A stretch of 64,000 nt of DNA from an uncultured Shimia sp. (GTDB lineage: Bacteria; Pseudomonadota; Alphaproteobacteria; Rhodobacterales; Rhodobacteraceae). The stretch covers positions 1-64,000 of the forward strand of contig NZ_CANLRL010000010.1 of NCBI RefSeq assembly GCF_947493595.1. Reading direction: 5' to 3'. Of this stretch, positions 15,228 through 25,281 are shown in pieces (positions within the stretch are counted from its first letter, which is position 1; each line of letters starts with the position of its first letter). Made by a program: the position numbers and the translations under genes. The notes below the pieces were generated by a model. That model did no database searches and had not been told where the DNA came from. It worked only from the letters and a program-made list of their open reading frames with translations.

Positions 15228-15602
15228 ATGAAAACCTTGAAAGCCTGTGTGGTGAGTGTTGGCCTCTGTGTTCCTGCGGGGCTTGCGATGGCAGAGGAGA
15301 CAGACAATGGTCGCAGCCTGATGGAACAGGGTATGGAGCTGTTTCTCAAAGGCTTGCAGGACGAAATTGCGCCAACCCTTGATGGGTTTTCCGCCCTGAT
15401 GGAAGAGATTGGGCCAGGGCTGCAGGGGTTCTTAGAGGAGATGGGGCCAAAGCTTGGTGCAGTGTTTTCCAAGGTGGAAGATTGGAGCAGCTACCACGCG
15501 CCAGAAATGCTACCCAATGGGGATATCATCATGCGCAAAAAGACTCCGCAGGAGATGGACACCCCTGAAGAACAGGACTCGTCAGGCGGTGTGGACCTCT
15601 AG
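15228..15602 (+). CDS. Small exported protein, unknown function
   Basis: I do not recognise a functional family. The product is 124 residues with a signal peptide (MKTLKACVVSVGLCVPAGLAMA) and a mature part rich in leucine, glycine and acidic residues (MEQGMELFLKGLQDEI, LQGFLEEMGPKLG), which looks helical and amphipathic. The C-terminal 30 residues are acidic and probably disordered. Similar proteins in roseobacters are sometimes misnamed AAA ATPases; no Walker motif is present. The ATG at 15228 is preferred over an in-frame TTG at 15213. Confidence 0.7.
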   Translation: MKTLKACVVSVGLCVPAGLAMAEETDNGRSLMEQGMELFLKGLQDEIAPTLDGFSALMEEIGPGLQGFLEEMGPKLGAVFSKVEDWSSYHAPEMLPNGDIIMRKKTPQEMDTPEEQDSSGGVDL

Positions 15603-15627
15603 ATCGGCTGATGTTGTGAGCAAAATG

Positions 15628-17163
15628 TCAGTCTTTTAGGCGGACGTTTGGTGCGGCGCCGAGGGCGCTGGCCAAGGCATTGAAGCGGGCTTCGGCAACT
15701 TCGCCATACAACGGGCCTGTGCTGACCGGCAGTTTGAGGTGAAGCTCAGCTTTCTTAGGATGGTATTTGAGTGTGCCCATATTGTCACGGTCCTGCTGCC
15801 ACAGCATGGCACCAAAGCGCATGGCTTTGCCGATGACCTCTGCCTGATGTTGTTCTTTGTCACTCAGTAGCGGAGCAAGATCTTCAAAGCGGGTGCCTTC
15901 GGATTTGTTGCGATAGCGGTGCAGTAAGGACAGGCCCAGAAACACACGTTCTTCATGTTTTAGGCCGCCGAGATTGGCGCGGGTGGTGCTGTCAAACACG
16001 GTTTCGGCACGGTAATCTGGATGTGCGCGCCAGCTGACGTCGTGCAGGTAACAGGCGGCTTTGATCAGGCGCAGCTGTTCCGGCTTGGCTGATTTGAAGA
16101 TTGGGAAGATGAATTTGTAGAGTGATTTGCCAAATCCCGGAATGCGGGCGTCTTTCGCCTCCATAAAGCGACAGGCTTCGATCAACGGGTCACGTTCGCG
16201 GATGCGGTCGGGCATTTGCTCATAAAGCACGCCTTCACGAATGCCGTAGGAGCTGATCGCGATGTCGTGGGGTTTGAAGCGGCGTAACACACCTTTGAGC
16301 ACCTCGATGGCCAGCGGCACCAGTGCCATACGGGAGCTGGAGACGCCGCAGCGGCCGCGTAGCTCGTCCGGGTCGTGTTCTTGAATGTAGCGGGCGGTGT
16401 CGCGCACCGAGGTCGCGGTCATCCGGTATTCGTGCAGCACCTTAAGCGGATAGCCACGTCGCTCCATGTCGATGCGGGCAATGGCGCGCCAGGAGCCGCC
16501 CACAAGAAACAGGCGGTTTCGCTGATTGCCCATCTGTTGGTAGAGGTCATCCAATGTGCTGTTGATGAAGTCGCGGCGGCCTTTTTTGCCGCCTTTCACA
16601 TCGCGCAGTTTCAGAGGGCCGAGGGAGGAGGTGACACGTTTTCCAACCTGTCCGTCGTTGATTTCGGCCAGCTCCATGGAGGCACCGCCGATGTCACAGA
16701 TCAGACCATAAGCACCGGGCCAGCCAGTGAGCACGCCTTGGGCGGAGAGACGCGCCTCTTCGGCGCCGTCAATCACGTGGATGTGTACGCCGGTCGTGGC
16801 GAGCACTTCGGCGCAAAAATCTGGGCCATCAGAGGCTTCGCGCACGGCGGCGGTGGCCACAGCAGTTAAACCATTGAGGCGCATGGAATCCGCCAAACGG
16901 GCAAAGCGGGCGATAGCTGCCAATGCCCGCTCACGCCCCTTGGGGTTGAGTTTGCCTGTGTCAGCGATGCCGGCACCCAGAGCACACATTATTTTTTCGT
17001 TGTAGAAATACGCGGGGCTGCGCGCGGCGCCGTCAAACACCACAAGGCGCACCGAGTTGGAGCCAACATCCACCACGCCTACACGCGACAGGGCGCGGGC
17101 TTCGAGGTCTTCAAAAATCGGGCGTTCAAACAGGCTGTGGTCCTGCTGCGGATCGTGGGGCAT
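15628..17163 (-). CDS. ppx: Exopolyphosphatase, Ppx/GppA family
   Basis: This 511-residue enzyme of the actin-like ATPase fold hydrolyses polyphosphate or pppGpp. Fold motifs are VGVVDVGSNSVRLVVF near residue 30 and CDIGGASMELAEI near 160. The C-terminal third carries an HD-like helical region (LHDVSWRAHPDYR). It lies directly downstream of ppk on the same strand with a 67-base gap containing two small palindromes. The pairing suggests coordinated making and breaking of polyphosphate. Ppx versus GppA activity cannot be separated by eye. Confidence 0.9.
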   Translation of the reverse strand: MPHDPQQDHSLFERPIFEDLEARALSRVGVVDVGSNSVRLVVFDGAARSPAYFYNEKIMCALGAGIADTGKLNPKGRERALAAIARFARLADSMRLNGLTAVATAAVREASDGPDFCAEVLATTGVHIHVIDGAEEARLSAQGVLTGWPGAYGLICDIGGASMELAEINDGQVGKRVTSSLGPLKLRDVKGGKKGRRDFINSTLDDLYQQMGNQRNRLFLVGGSWRAIARIDMERRGYPLKVLHEYRMTATSVRDTARYIQEHDPDELRGRCGVSSSRMALVPLAIEVLKGVLRRFKPHDIAISSYGIREGVLYEQMPDRIRERDPLIEACRFMEAKDARIPGFGKSLYKFIFPIFKSAKPEQLRLIKAACYLHDVSWRAHPDYRAETVFDSTTRANLGGLKHEERVFLGLSLLHRYRNKSEGTRFEDLAPLLSDKEQHQAEVIGKAMRFGAMLWQQDRDNMGTLKYHPKKAELHLKLPVSTGPLYGEVAEARFNALASALGAAPNVRLKD

Positions 17164-17230
17164 GGCGGTCGTCTTACGTCAGGTACAGAGTTGTTTGGTA
17201 GCGCAACATTGCGCCACCCTTGAGGTGGGG

Positions 17231-19405
17231 TCAATCATCCGTATGGGTCAATTGAGGCACATCAGATGCCCCCGCAGAGCCCCGTCCAGAGAGCGACGGG
17301 TTTTCCATGAAAAACCGGTGGCAATTGAAGGCAAACTCGCCTTCCGGAACCGGGGTGCGGTCGAAGCTACCGTCAGGCTTCATCACCCAACTTTGGGCCA
17401 CGTCAGCCATGTTGGCCGCCATGACCTGGGACATCATTTGGGCCTTTACCGTTGCGTTTTTGACTTCGACAAGGGTTTCGACGCGGCGATTGAGGTTACG
17501 GCCCATCCAATCGGCTGAGGACATGAACACCCGCGCTTTTTTGGCGGGCAGCTCATGACCATTGGCAAAGCAGACAATGCGGGAATGTTCCAGGAAACGG
17601 CCAACCACAGACTTGACGCGGATGTTGTCTGAAAGACCTTCGATGCCGGGGCGCAGGCAACAGATACCACGCACAATCAGAGAGATTTTTACCCCTGCCT
17701 GAGACGCTGCATAAAGCGCGTCGATGACTTCCGCCTCGACCAAAGAGTTCATTTTGGCCCAGATCGCCGCTGGTTTACCGGCGCGGGCGTTTTCTGCCTC
17801 CTGCGCGATCAGCTCTAGCAACTTGGGCTTCAGGCTAATCGGGGAGATGGCGAGGTTCTCCAAGGTGTCAGGCTCGACGTAACCGGAGAGGTAGTTGAAG
17901 ACGCGATTGGCATCGCGCCCCAATGCGGCGTCACAAGTGAACAAGCTCACATCGGTGTAAATTTTTGCGGTGATCGGGTGATAGTTGCCGGTGCCGTAGT
18001 GGGTGTAGGTCACCAGCTTGTCACCTTCGCGGCGCACCACTGTGGAGATCTTAGCGTGGGTTTTTAGATCCAGAAAGCCATACACCACATGGGCGCCCGC
18101 CCGTTCCAGACGGCGGGATTGGCGGATGTTGGCGGCCTCGTCAAAGCGGGCTTTGAGCTCCACCAGCGCGGTGACAGACTTGCCGTCTTCGGCGGCCTCA
18201 CAAAGTGCCTCGACGATCGGAGAGTCCTTGGAGGTGCGGTACAGCGTTTGTTTGATGGCCACCACATTGGGGTCACGCGCGGCCTGTTGCAAGAAGCGCA
18301 CCACCATGTCGAAGGTCTCATAAGGGTGGTGAAGCAGCATGTCTTTTTGCTGAATAGCGGCAAACATATTGCCGTCAAAGTCCTGGACCCGTTCCGGCAC
18401 GCGGGGTGTGAAAGATGGCCAGAGAAGGTCCGGGCGATCATCAATCACCATTTCCTTGAGGTCCGCGAGGCCAATCATACCGTCGATGTCGACGACCTCG
18501 TCGCCGGTGACTTCAAGCTCTTGCATGATGAGCTTTCTGAGACCGGCAGGGGCGTCGGATGTGATCTTCAGACGTACAACTTCGCCGCGACGACGGCGTT
18601 TGAGCGCCACTTCAAATTCGCGCACCAGATCTTCGGCTTCATCTTCAACTTCGAGGTCGCTGTCGCGCAAGACGCGGAATGCGCAGTGGCCTTTGGCTTT
18701 GTAGCCGGGAAAAACACTGTCCAGATGCAGGATCAGAAGCTCCTCAAGCGGCAAGGCGCGGATGGTGCCTTCGGCGGAGGGTAGGAAAACAAACCGGTCA
18801 ATCTGATTAGGGATTGGCAGCAACGCCTTGAGGCTGCGTTTGTTTTTTTTGCGTTCCAGTTGCAGCGCCAGGGAGAAGCCGGTGTTCGGGATAAACGGGA
18901 ACGGGTGCGCCGGGTCGATGGCCAGCGGCGATAGCATCGGGAACACGCGGTTCATAAAAACGTCCGCGAGGAACGTGCGATCCTCGTTGGTGAGGGCATC
19001 TCGTTGCAGGATGTGGATGTTTTGCGTTTCCAACTCGTCGCGCAGGCTGTTGAACATACGTTGTTGCTCTTGCAGCAGGTTGCGGGCGTCTGCGTTGATC
19101 AGCACAAGCTGTTCTGCGGGCGACAGGCCGTCTTGCGCCGGGTTGTTGTGGCCTTCGCGCACAAGTTCCCGCAGGCCCGCGACGCGGACGGTGTAAAACT
19201 CATCCAGGTTGGTGGCGGAGATCGACAGAAAACGCAGGCGTTCCAACAGCGGCACCCGTGGGTTTTCGCTTTCTTCGAGCACACGCCAGTTGAAGCTGAG
19301 CCAGCTTAATTCACGGTTGAAGAAGCGGTCCGGTCCGTTGCGGTCCAAATCAGGCAAGGCAACAGGGGCGGGGAAGTCGGATTTTAGAAAGTCAGCTTGG
19401 GTCAT
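17231..19405 (-). CDS. ppk1: Polyphosphate kinase 1
   Basis: This 724-residue enzyme makes polyphosphate from ATP and is of normal family length. The N-terminal domain opens with RFFNRELSWLSFNWRVLEE. The catalytic part has the expected histidine in YTHYGTGNYH and a second histidine region, EHSRIVCFANG, with TDVSLFT between. Arginine-rich phosphate-binding patches (ALKRRRRGEVVR) are present. It is probably transcribed with ppx, which lies 67 bases downstream. Confidence 0.95.
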   Translation of the reverse strand: MTQADFLKSDFPAPVALPDLDRNGPDRFFNRELSWLSFNWRVLEESENPRVPLLERLRFLSISATNLDEFYTVRVAGLRELVREGHNNPAQDGLSPAEQLVLINADARNLLQEQQRMFNSLRDELETQNIHILQRDALTNEDRTFLADVFMNRVFPMLSPLAIDPAHPFPFIPNTGFSLALQLERKKNKRSLKALLPIPNQIDRFVFLPSAEGTIRALPLEELLILHLDSVFPGYKAKGHCAFRVLRDSDLEVEDEAEDLVREFEVALKRRRRGEVVRLKITSDAPAGLRKLIMQELEVTGDEVVDIDGMIGLADLKEMVIDDRPDLLWPSFTPRVPERVQDFDGNMFAAIQQKDMLLHHPYETFDMVVRFLQQAARDPNVVAIKQTLYRTSKDSPIVEALCEAAEDGKSVTALVELKARFDEAANIRQSRRLERAGAHVVYGFLDLKTHAKISTVVRREGDKLVTYTHYGTGNYHPITAKIYTDVSLFTCDAALGRDANRVFNYLSGYVEPDTLENLAISPISLKPKLLELIAQEAENARAGKPAAIWAKMNSLVEAEVIDALYAASQAGVKISLIVRGICCLRPGIEGLSDNIRVKSVVGRFLEHSRIVCFANGHELPAKKARVFMSSADWMGRNLNRRVETLVEVKNATVKAQMMSQVMAANMADVAQSWVMKPDGSFDRTPVPEGEFAFNCHRFFMENPSLSGRGSAGASDVPQLTHTDD

Positions 19406-19502
19406 GTCACTCTCATGCCATTGGCAGGTAACGAGAAGATGACTTTAGGCGGGAAAGTGTAAAGGGTCCAGAGAGCTGCGCAGGGCAGGGTGTCGCGGGG
19501 AC

Positions 19503-20171
19503 TTATTGTTGCTCAAGTACCCGCTTGGCCAGCGCCTTGGTGATCGGGCGTTTTTCGCTGAGAGACAGCTGGTCCAACGCCTCTACGATAAGGGCGACGT
19601 TGGCAAAGCTGCGATCCATGTGTTTGGCAATGTAGCTAAGCACATCCGGGGTGGGCATCAGCTGACGGTCACCAAATTGTTTGGCCATTACGGCCATCAG
19701 CAGCATATCGTCAGGCTGGTCCAGCGTGGCCACAGTGGTGCCTTGCATGCGCGACAGCAGGTCGGGCAGGGTCAAGCCCCATTGCAGGGGGGCGCCGTTG
19801 CCGGTGAGCAGAAGCGTGTTGCCTTCGGCCAAGGTCAGGTTGTGCAAGTGAAAGAGCGCGGTTTGAGCGTCCGGATTCTCGGCGATCAGGTGCACGTCTT
19901 CCACCGCAACCGGGGTCTTGGCCAATGCGGGGACTGCGTCTTTGGTGAGTGTGGTTGCGGCCACAATCTGTGCGCCAGACAGTGCGGCCCAAACGTGGGT
20001 CAGATGGGTTTTGCCGGCACCTGCTGGCCCGGCGAGCACCAGTTTACCGCCCGCCCAGTTGGGCCATAGATCGACAAGGCCAAGCGCCATGGCGTTGGCC
20101 GGGCTGACAAAAAAATCATCACGCCCCAGGGCTGCCCGGACGGGCAGGTCGAAGTTTAGCTGCTCAGCCAT
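19503..20171 (-). CDS. hdaA: HdaA-like DnaA regulatory protein
   Basis: This 222-residue AAA+ protein is related to the central domain of DnaA. Residues 4-9 (QLNFDL) match a beta-clamp-binding motif, as in Hda. Walker A is GPAGAGKTH and the sensor region DLLSRMQGTTV follows. In E. coli and Caulobacter, clamp-bound Hda/HdaA stimulates ATP hydrolysis by DnaA and prevents re-initiation. There is no C-terminal DNA-binding domain, which separates it from DnaA itself. It is placed six bases after the transporter gene, probably co-transcribed. Confidence 0.85.
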   Translation of the reverse strand: MAEQLNFDLPVRAALGRDDFFVSPANAMALGLVDLWPNWAGGKLVLAGPAGAGKTHLTHVWAALSGAQIVAATTLTKDAVPALAKTPVAVEDVHLIAENPDAQTALFHLHNLTLAEGNTLLLTGNGAPLQWGLTLPDLLSRMQGTTVATLDQPDDMLLMAVMAKQFGDRQLMPTPDVLSYIAKHMDRSFANVALIVEALDQLSLSEKRPITKALAKRVLEQQ

Positions 20172-20177
20172 TTGGAT

Positions 20178-21263
20178 TTAGTCGGTGTCCTGTGCGCTTG
20201 CTTGATCTGTCTCGCTGCGCCCTTTGTAGAGCGTGGAGGACATGTATTGGCCAGTGACAAAACGTGCAAGCACTCCAAGTGCTGCGGCCACTGGGACGGC
20301 AACCAACATGCCAACGAAGCCAAACAGAGCGCCGAAGACAGACAGAGCCAAAAGCAACCAGACTGGATGCAGGCCAACGGATTTGCCAACCAGCTTGGGA
20401 GTCAGGACATTACCTTCGATCATTTGACCGGTGGCAAAGATTACGGCGACGAGCCCAATCTGAAGCCAATCTCCCCAGAACTGGAAAAGTGCTAAGCCTA
20501 TTGCAAGGGCGCCGCCGATGAGGGCGCCAAGGTAAGGGATAAAGGTGACAAGACCGGCAATAAAGCCAACAACAAGGCCGAAGTTGAGGCCCACAACGAT
20601 CAACGCCACGGCGTAGTAGGTGCCAAGAATCAAACAAACTGTGCCCATGCCGCGCACAAAGCTGGCCAGAGTTTTGTCGATGTCTTTCGCCAGACGGCGA
20701 ATGGTGGGGGCGTGGTCGCGGGGGAGGAGCGAGTCAACCTCGGCCACCATGCGATCCCAATCCAACAGGAGGTAGAAAGCCACAACCGGCACGATCACCA
20801 GCAGGACCACCACATTGATGAGCGAGGCTGCAGAACTCAGAGCAGATTGCAAGAAATCCCCGCCACGGTCTTGAAGGAAGTCGCCGACTTTCTGCAGTGA
20901 CTGATGCATCATCGAGTCTGGCTGCAACAGGCTTGGGAAACGCTCAGCCACAAAGACCCGCAACTGAGCAAATGCCTCAGGCAGTGTTTTTACAAGTTCT
21001 TCAGTCTGCTGGATCAGTGACGGGATAATCGCCAAAATACCAACCACAAAAATCAACACGCCAAATAGCGTGATAACAGTTGTCGAGGCCGCGCGAGACA
21101 GGCCTTTGGCCTCAAGCTTGTCTGCCAGCGGGTCGAGGAAGTAAGCGATTGCACCGCCCAGGACAAAAGGCAGTAAGACATCGCCAAGCGCCCAAAGCAC
21201 CACGGCAAAGACAACTACAAAGATTCCCCAGAACTGAAACTGTTTGTGGGCGGGAAGGGCCAT
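20178..21263 (-). CDS. AI-2E family transporter
   Basis: This 361-residue inner-membrane protein of the PerM/AI-2E transporter family has about seven to eight membrane segments, starting FWGIFVVVFAVVLWALGDV. The family-typical GGAIAYFLDPLADKLE and FIAGLVTFIPYLGALIGG segments are present. Members export various small molecules or sodium/protons; a role in autoinducer-2 export cannot be assumed. The ATG at 21263 has GGAG upstream. It precedes hdaA, an arrangement I associate with alphaproteobacteria. Confidence 0.85.
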   Translation of the reverse strand: MALPAHKQFQFWGIFVVVFAVVLWALGDVLLPFVLGGAIAYFLDPLADKLEAKGLSRAASTTVITLFGVLIFVVGILAIIPSLIQQTEELVKTLPEAFAQLRVFVAERFPSLLQPDSMMHQSLQKVGDFLQDRGGDFLQSALSSAASLINVVVLLVIVPVVAFYLLLDWDRMVAEVDSLLPRDHAPTIRRLAKDIDKTLASFVRGMGTVCLILGTYYAVALIVVGLNFGLVVGFIAGLVTFIPYLGALIGGALAIGLALFQFWGDWLQIGLVAVIFATGQMIEGNVLTPKLVGKSVGLHPVWLLLALSVFGALFGFVGMLVAVPVAAALGVLARFVTGQYMSSTLYKGRSETDQASAQDTD

Positions 21264-21347
21264 AAGCACTGAACTCCGGTCTGTCGCGTTGGTCACAGTG
21301 ATTGCGCATGCCGGCTGGGGTTGCAAGTCTTTGAGGGAAAAGCTCGG

Positions 21348-23018
21348 TTAGCGCTCGGTCAACGCGCAAAGATCCGCCCGCCGGATCGGTTTGGCGAGGC
21401 AATGGTCAAATCCGGCATCTAGGTAGGTGGCAATGTGCTCTGGGAAGACATTGGCGGTGACAGCAACCAGTTTTGGAGCTGTCGTGAGACTGCCACTTTT
21501 TTCGCGAGATCTAAGAGTGCGCGCGATCTGATCGCCGGTCATGTCTGGCATCCGGATGTCGACAAAAAGCGCGTCAAAGGTGTCTGAGAGGGCATGGCTG
21601 AGTGCGGTTTTGCCGTTGTGTGCGCTGACAACTTCAGCTCCCATGCTTTCGAGCATGCGGATCAACACCATGCGATTCACCGGGCTGTCATCCGCAACGA
21701 GCGCCCGCTTGCCGGCGAAAGCGGTGGCTATTTTGGCTCTTTGCAGGTCTTGGGTGTCGAGGTCTTTTGCGACAGGCATAGGCACCTTGGTTGTGAAGGT
21801 GCTGCCTTTGCCGGGGGCGCTGTGGACCGTGATTTGGCCTTTCATTAAGGCGATCAGGCGTTTCACAATGGGCAGCCCCAGACCGGTGCCACCTTTGCGA
21901 CGTGCAACCGAGTGATCCGCCTGAGAATAGGCCGAGAACACTTCTGTCAATTGTTCAGGAAGCATTCCGCACCCGGAATCAGTGACCGTAGCGCTGATGG
22001 TATTGGGCTTGGCTTCCAGGCGCACGTGGATGGTGCCTTCGTCGGTGAATTTCACCGCATTGCTGAGCAGATTGCCAAGAACCTGGCGTAAGCGGTACTC
22101 ATCGCCCAGTCGTAGTGCACCATTTTCTGTGTCGCTGGCTTCAACTATCAGTTTTACGCCTTTGCATTCAGCGGAGGCCCGATGCAGGGCAATCACGTCC
22201 ACCACTGCGGCGCGCAGGTCAAAGGGGCGGTTTTCCAGGTCCAGCTTGCCGGCGTCGATTTTGCTGAGGTCGAGGGAATCGTTGAGCGTGCGCAGCAGGC
22301 CTTGGGTTGAGCTGTCCATGGTGCGCAGCAATTCTGGTACCAAGGTGCTCTGATCACTTTTGTCCAGCTCGTCCGACAAAAGGTCCATTGATCCAATAAT
22401 GCCATTGAGCGGCGTGCGGATTTCATGGGCCATATGCGCCAAGAAGTCTTCGCGGGCCTGGGCGGCGTCTTCTGCTTCGGTTTTGGCGGCTTCGGCAGTG
22501 CGCAGCGCAAATTTCAAGGCAATTTGTTCATTCACACAAAGCGCCAGTTGGTGCAGTTTTTGCTGCTCCTCGTTGGTCCAGTCGCGCGGGGCGTCATCAT
22601 TGGCGCATAAGGCACCAACGCATGTGCCGTCTGGTAAAGTGATTGGCATGCCAAGGTAGGCGACCACATTAAGTGCCTCAATTGCACGGTTGTGTTTGAG
22701 CATAGGGTGTTTGCGGGCATCCGGCACGATCAGCGGGCCACCTTTGGCACGAACGTGTTGGCAAAAAGAATGGCTGAGCGGTGTTTGGCGAGCCAGAGCC
22801 CAGTACGCTGGCAGGCCGACGTGGCTTTTGAAATACTGGCGGTCCAGCCCTGGTTGCACAATAGAGATCAAGGCAACGGGCACATCGAGAACGGTGCGGG
22901 TGAGGGATGTCAAATTGTCAAAAGCGGATTCCATTTCCGCGTCGACAAGATCGAGGTCCGCCAACAGTGTGTCGCTTACAGGTTTGGGATCAATTCTTGA
23001 TGCCACCGAGGTGTTCAT
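21348..23018 (-). CDS. GAF-domain hybrid histidine kinase
   Basis: The product is about 556 residues. An N-terminal GAF domain (about 30-165; WALARQTPLSHSFCQHV, GMPITLPDGTCVGALC) is followed by a HisKA domain with the phospho-accepting histidine in HMAHEIRTPLNG (about residue 200). The ATPase domain has DSGCGM and GTGLGLPIVKRL, and a C-terminal receiver has aspartate in FVDIRMPDMTGD. There are no membrane segments, so it senses a cytoplasmic signal. The ATG at 23018 is preferred over a GTG at 23030. The output partner is not encoded next to it. The signal is unknown. Confidence 0.9.
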   Translation of the reverse strand: MNTSVASRIDPKPVSDTLLADLDLVDAEMESAFDNLTSLTRTVLDVPVALISIVQPGLDRQYFKSHVGLPAYWALARQTPLSHSFCQHVRAKGGPLIVPDARKHPMLKHNRAIEALNVVAYLGMPITLPDGTCVGALCANDDAPRDWTNEEQQKLHQLALCVNEQIALKFALRTAEAAKTEAEDAAQAREDFLAHMAHEIRTPLNGIIGSMDLLSDELDKSDQSTLVPELLRTMDSSTQGLLRTLNDSLDLSKIDAGKLDLENRPFDLRAAVVDVIALHRASAECKGVKLIVEASDTENGALRLGDEYRLRQVLGNLLSNAVKFTDEGTIHVRLEAKPNTISATVTDSGCGMLPEQLTEVFSAYSQADHSVARRKGGTGLGLPIVKRLIALMKGQITVHSAPGKGSTFTTKVPMPVAKDLDTQDLQRAKIATAFAGKRALVADDSPVNRMVLIRMLESMGAEVVSAHNGKTALSHALSDTFDALFVDIRMPDMTGDQIARTLRSREKSGSLTTAPKLVAVTANVFPEHIATYLDAGFDHCLAKPIRRADLCALTER

Positions 23019-23376
23019 TATCTGGCTCACTTATTAACATATCAGCGGAGGGGTGTTGAAATCACCTGAGCGTTTGCGCATCGGTCTGCTTCCTGACCGG
23101 TCCGTGCTGAGCAAATGACCCAAACGAACGCATGAAGTGCCCCTCCCGTGTTTGATCAAAAGCGAAAAGCGTTAATAGTTGCCTAAAATCTAGGGGATAA
23201 TTGTAAATTTATTTTCGATCCGGATGTGGTGTTGTAAAGGGGGGCGCTTCTTTGTCCGGGGTGCATCCGTGCCGTCGCATGGCTTGCCTCGACTGTCTGA
23301 TTGGGCTAGCCCAAGGCAAATGTTTTGAGATGGCCGCTCCATTTGTGTCCGGCCCAAGCCGAGAGAGTGAGTGCCA
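23019..23376. other. Divergent intergenic region between kinase and proS
   Basis: About 360 bases separate two divergent genes and must hold both promoters. It contains an AT-rich patch (about 23180-23215) and a perfect 14-bp palindrome, TTGGGCTAGCCCAA, at 23301-23314, flanked by TTGCCT (23284-23289) and AGGCAA (23314-23319). The palindrome lies about 60 bases before the proS start and could be a regulatory site or part of the leader RNA. No small gene is evident. Confidence 0.5.
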
Positions 23377-24729
23377 ATGCGCCTGTCCCGCTATTTTCTG
23401 CCTGTGCTGAAGGAAACCCCTTCTGAGGCACAGATTGTCAGCCACCGTTTGATGTTGCGTGCTGGCATGATCAAACAGTCCAGTGCGGGGATTTATTCCT
23501 GGCTGCCGCTGGGCTTCAAAGTGCTGCGCAAGATCGAGAATATTGTGCACGAAGAGCAGGTGCGTGCGGGCCACATTCCGATGCAGATGCCCACCTTGCA
23601 GTCGGCGGACCTTTGGAGAGAGAGCGGGCGTTACGATGCCTATGGCGAAGAGATGCTACGCATCACAGATCGCCATGACCGTGACATGCTTTATACGCCG
23701 ACAGCGGAAGAGCTGATCACCGATATTTTCCGCAGCAATGTCAGCTCTTACAAAGATTTGCCGCTGACCATGTATCAGATCCAGTGGAAGTTCCGCGACG
23801 AGATTCGTCCGCGTTTCGGCGTGATGCGGGGCCGTGAATTCTACATGAAAGACGGCTATAACTTTGACCTGAGCAAAGAAGACGCACTGCATGCTTACAA
23901 CCGCCACCTGGTGAGCTACTTGCGCACCTATGAGCGTATGGGGCTTCAGGCGATCCCGATGCGTGCTGATGGCGGGCCGATTGGTGGCGACTATACCCAT
24001 GAGTTCCTAGTGCTGGCTGAAACCGGTGAGTCGGAAGTGTTCTACGATTCCGCAGTGACTGACCTGACCTTTGGTGATCGCGAGATTGATTACGACAGCG
24101 TTGAGCAGTGTCAGGGCGTTTTGGAGGAGTTTACCACCAAATATGCGCGCACTGACGAAACCCATGACGAGGCGCTGTTTAACGAGGTGCCAGAAGAGCG
24201 CCGTCGCACCGCGCGTGGTATTGAAGTCGGGCAGATTTTCTACTTTGGCACCAAGTATTCTGACGCGCTGGGCGCGCAGGTGCAGACTGCGGAAGGTGAG
24301 AAGGTCTCTGTGCACATGGGCAGCCACGGCATTGGTGTAAGCCGTCTGCTGGGCGCAATCATCGAAGCCAGCCACGACGACAACGGTATCATCTGGCCGG
24401 AAGGCGTGACTCCGTTCCACGCGGGTATTGTGAATCTGAAGCAAGGTGACGCAGAAGCGGATGCGGCCTGTGAAGCGCTGGAGAAGGCACTGGAAGCGGC
24501 CGGTCTTGAGCCGCTTTACGATGACCGCAAAGAGCGAGCTGGCGGCAAGTTTGCCACCATGGATCTGATTGGTCTGCCGTGGCGCATCACCGTTGGTCCG
24601 CGTGGCTTGAAAAATGGCGTTGTAGAACTGACCTCGCGCCGGACCGGGGAAAGCGAAGAGCTGGCACCGGAAGCGGCGGTGGCCAAGCTGATCGAGATCT
24701 ATGCGGATCACCGGGTGACCGGTATCTGA
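23377..24729 (+). CDS. proS: Prolyl-tRNA synthetase
   Basis: This 450-residue class II synthetase charges tRNA-Pro. It is the short alphaproteobacterial form without the editing insertion found in the roughly 570-residue E. coli enzyme. Motif 1 lies around the [10 protein letters not shown] region, motif 2 around [22 protein letters not shown], and motif 3 is [13 protein letters not shown]. The ATG at 23377 is used; a GTG six bases earlier is in frame. A strong terminator follows at 24760-24789. Confidence 0.95.
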   Translation: MRLSRYFLPVLKETPSEAQIVSHRLMLRAGMIKQSSAGIYSWLPLGFKVLRKIENIVHEEQVRAGHIPMQMPTLQSADLWRESGRYDAYGEEMLRITDRHDRDMLYTPTAEELITDIFRSNVSSYKDLPLTMYQIQWKFRDEIRPRFGVMRGREFYMKDGYNFDLSKEDALHAYNRHLVSYLRTYERMGLQAIPMRADGGPIGGDYTHEFLVLAETGESEVFYDSAVTDLTFGDREIDYDSVEQCQGVLEEFTTKYARTDETHDEALFNEVPEERRRTARGIEVGQIFYFGTKYSDALGAQVQTAEGEKVSVHMGSHGIGVSRLLGAIIEASHDDNGIIWPEGVTPFHAGIVNLKQGDAEADAACEALEKALEAAGLEPLYDDRKERAGGKFATMDLIGLPWRITVGPRGLKNGVVELTSRRTGESEELAPEAAVAKLIEIYADHRVTGI

Positions 24730-24759
24730 TCCAGACGCTTTTTGAACATTGAGCATTGG

Positions 24760-24789
24760 AAGGCCCTCGCGATTTGCGAGGGCCTTTTT
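24760..24789 (+). terminator. Intrinsic terminator after proS
   Basis: AAGGCCCTCGC (24760-24770) pairs perfectly with GCGAGGGCCTT (24776-24786) around a 5-base loop and runs into TTTTT (24785-24789). It ends two bases before the stop of the convergent membrane-protein gene. Confidence 0.9.
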
Positions 24790-24791
24790 GG

Positions 24792-25202
24792 TTATGTCGC
24801 AGGGACTTGTGTCGGTTCCCAGACGGGAAGAGATTGCAAAACCGCGAAGGTCAATTCGATGATGATAAAGCCCCAGATCAGAGGGCTTGCGCCGTTTAGG
24901 ACGGCGTTGAGCATCCAGGCAGAGAACAGCCAGCGGCCGAGGGCGTCGTAGCGGGCGAGTTGGGGATCATTCAGGCGCAGGCGCACCACCGACCAGATGA
25001 TTACGACGCTGCCAAAGAAGTTGGCGAAGAGCACGGCATAGGCATTTAGGTCCGGGAGGGGCGGCAGGCCGGTGGCCGCGTGGGCGCCGTTCATGCCGCT
25101 CCAGAACAGGCCAAGCGTCAGCGGCGTCATATAGGGCCAGGTGATAAGCAAATCATACCAGGCGGAGACGCGGTAGAGGCGGTGAAAGGTGGTGGGTGAC
25201 AT
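24792..25202 (-). CDS. Small integral membrane protein, unknown function
   Basis: I do not recognise a family. The 136-residue protein has about four hydrophobic segments (around residues 18-35, 55-72, 92-110 and 112-128; for example YAVLFANFFGSVVIIWSVV). It starts MSPTTFHRLYRVSAWYD. It is divergent from the MerR-type regulator gene starting 80 bases away, which makes it a candidate target of that regulator. It is convergent with proS. Confidence 0.7.
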   Translation of the reverse strand: MSPTTFHRLYRVSAWYDLLITWPYMTPLTLGLFWSGMNGAHAATGLPPLPDLNAYAVLFANFFGSVVIIWSVVRLRLNDPQLARYDALGRWLFSAWMLNAVLNGASPLIWGFIIIELTFAVLQSLPVWEPTQVPAT

Positions 25203-25281
25203 GGTGCATCCTTTGTCAGTTGCGTTGGATGCGGGGAGGTGTAAACCTTGGAGTTAGGTCCAGGGTCAAGGAGAAAAAATC

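Noticed and set aside
17201-17228. Two small palindromes between ppk and ppx as terminators.
   Set aside because: Stems are only five to six base pairs with no T-run; they are mentioned with the ppx gene only.
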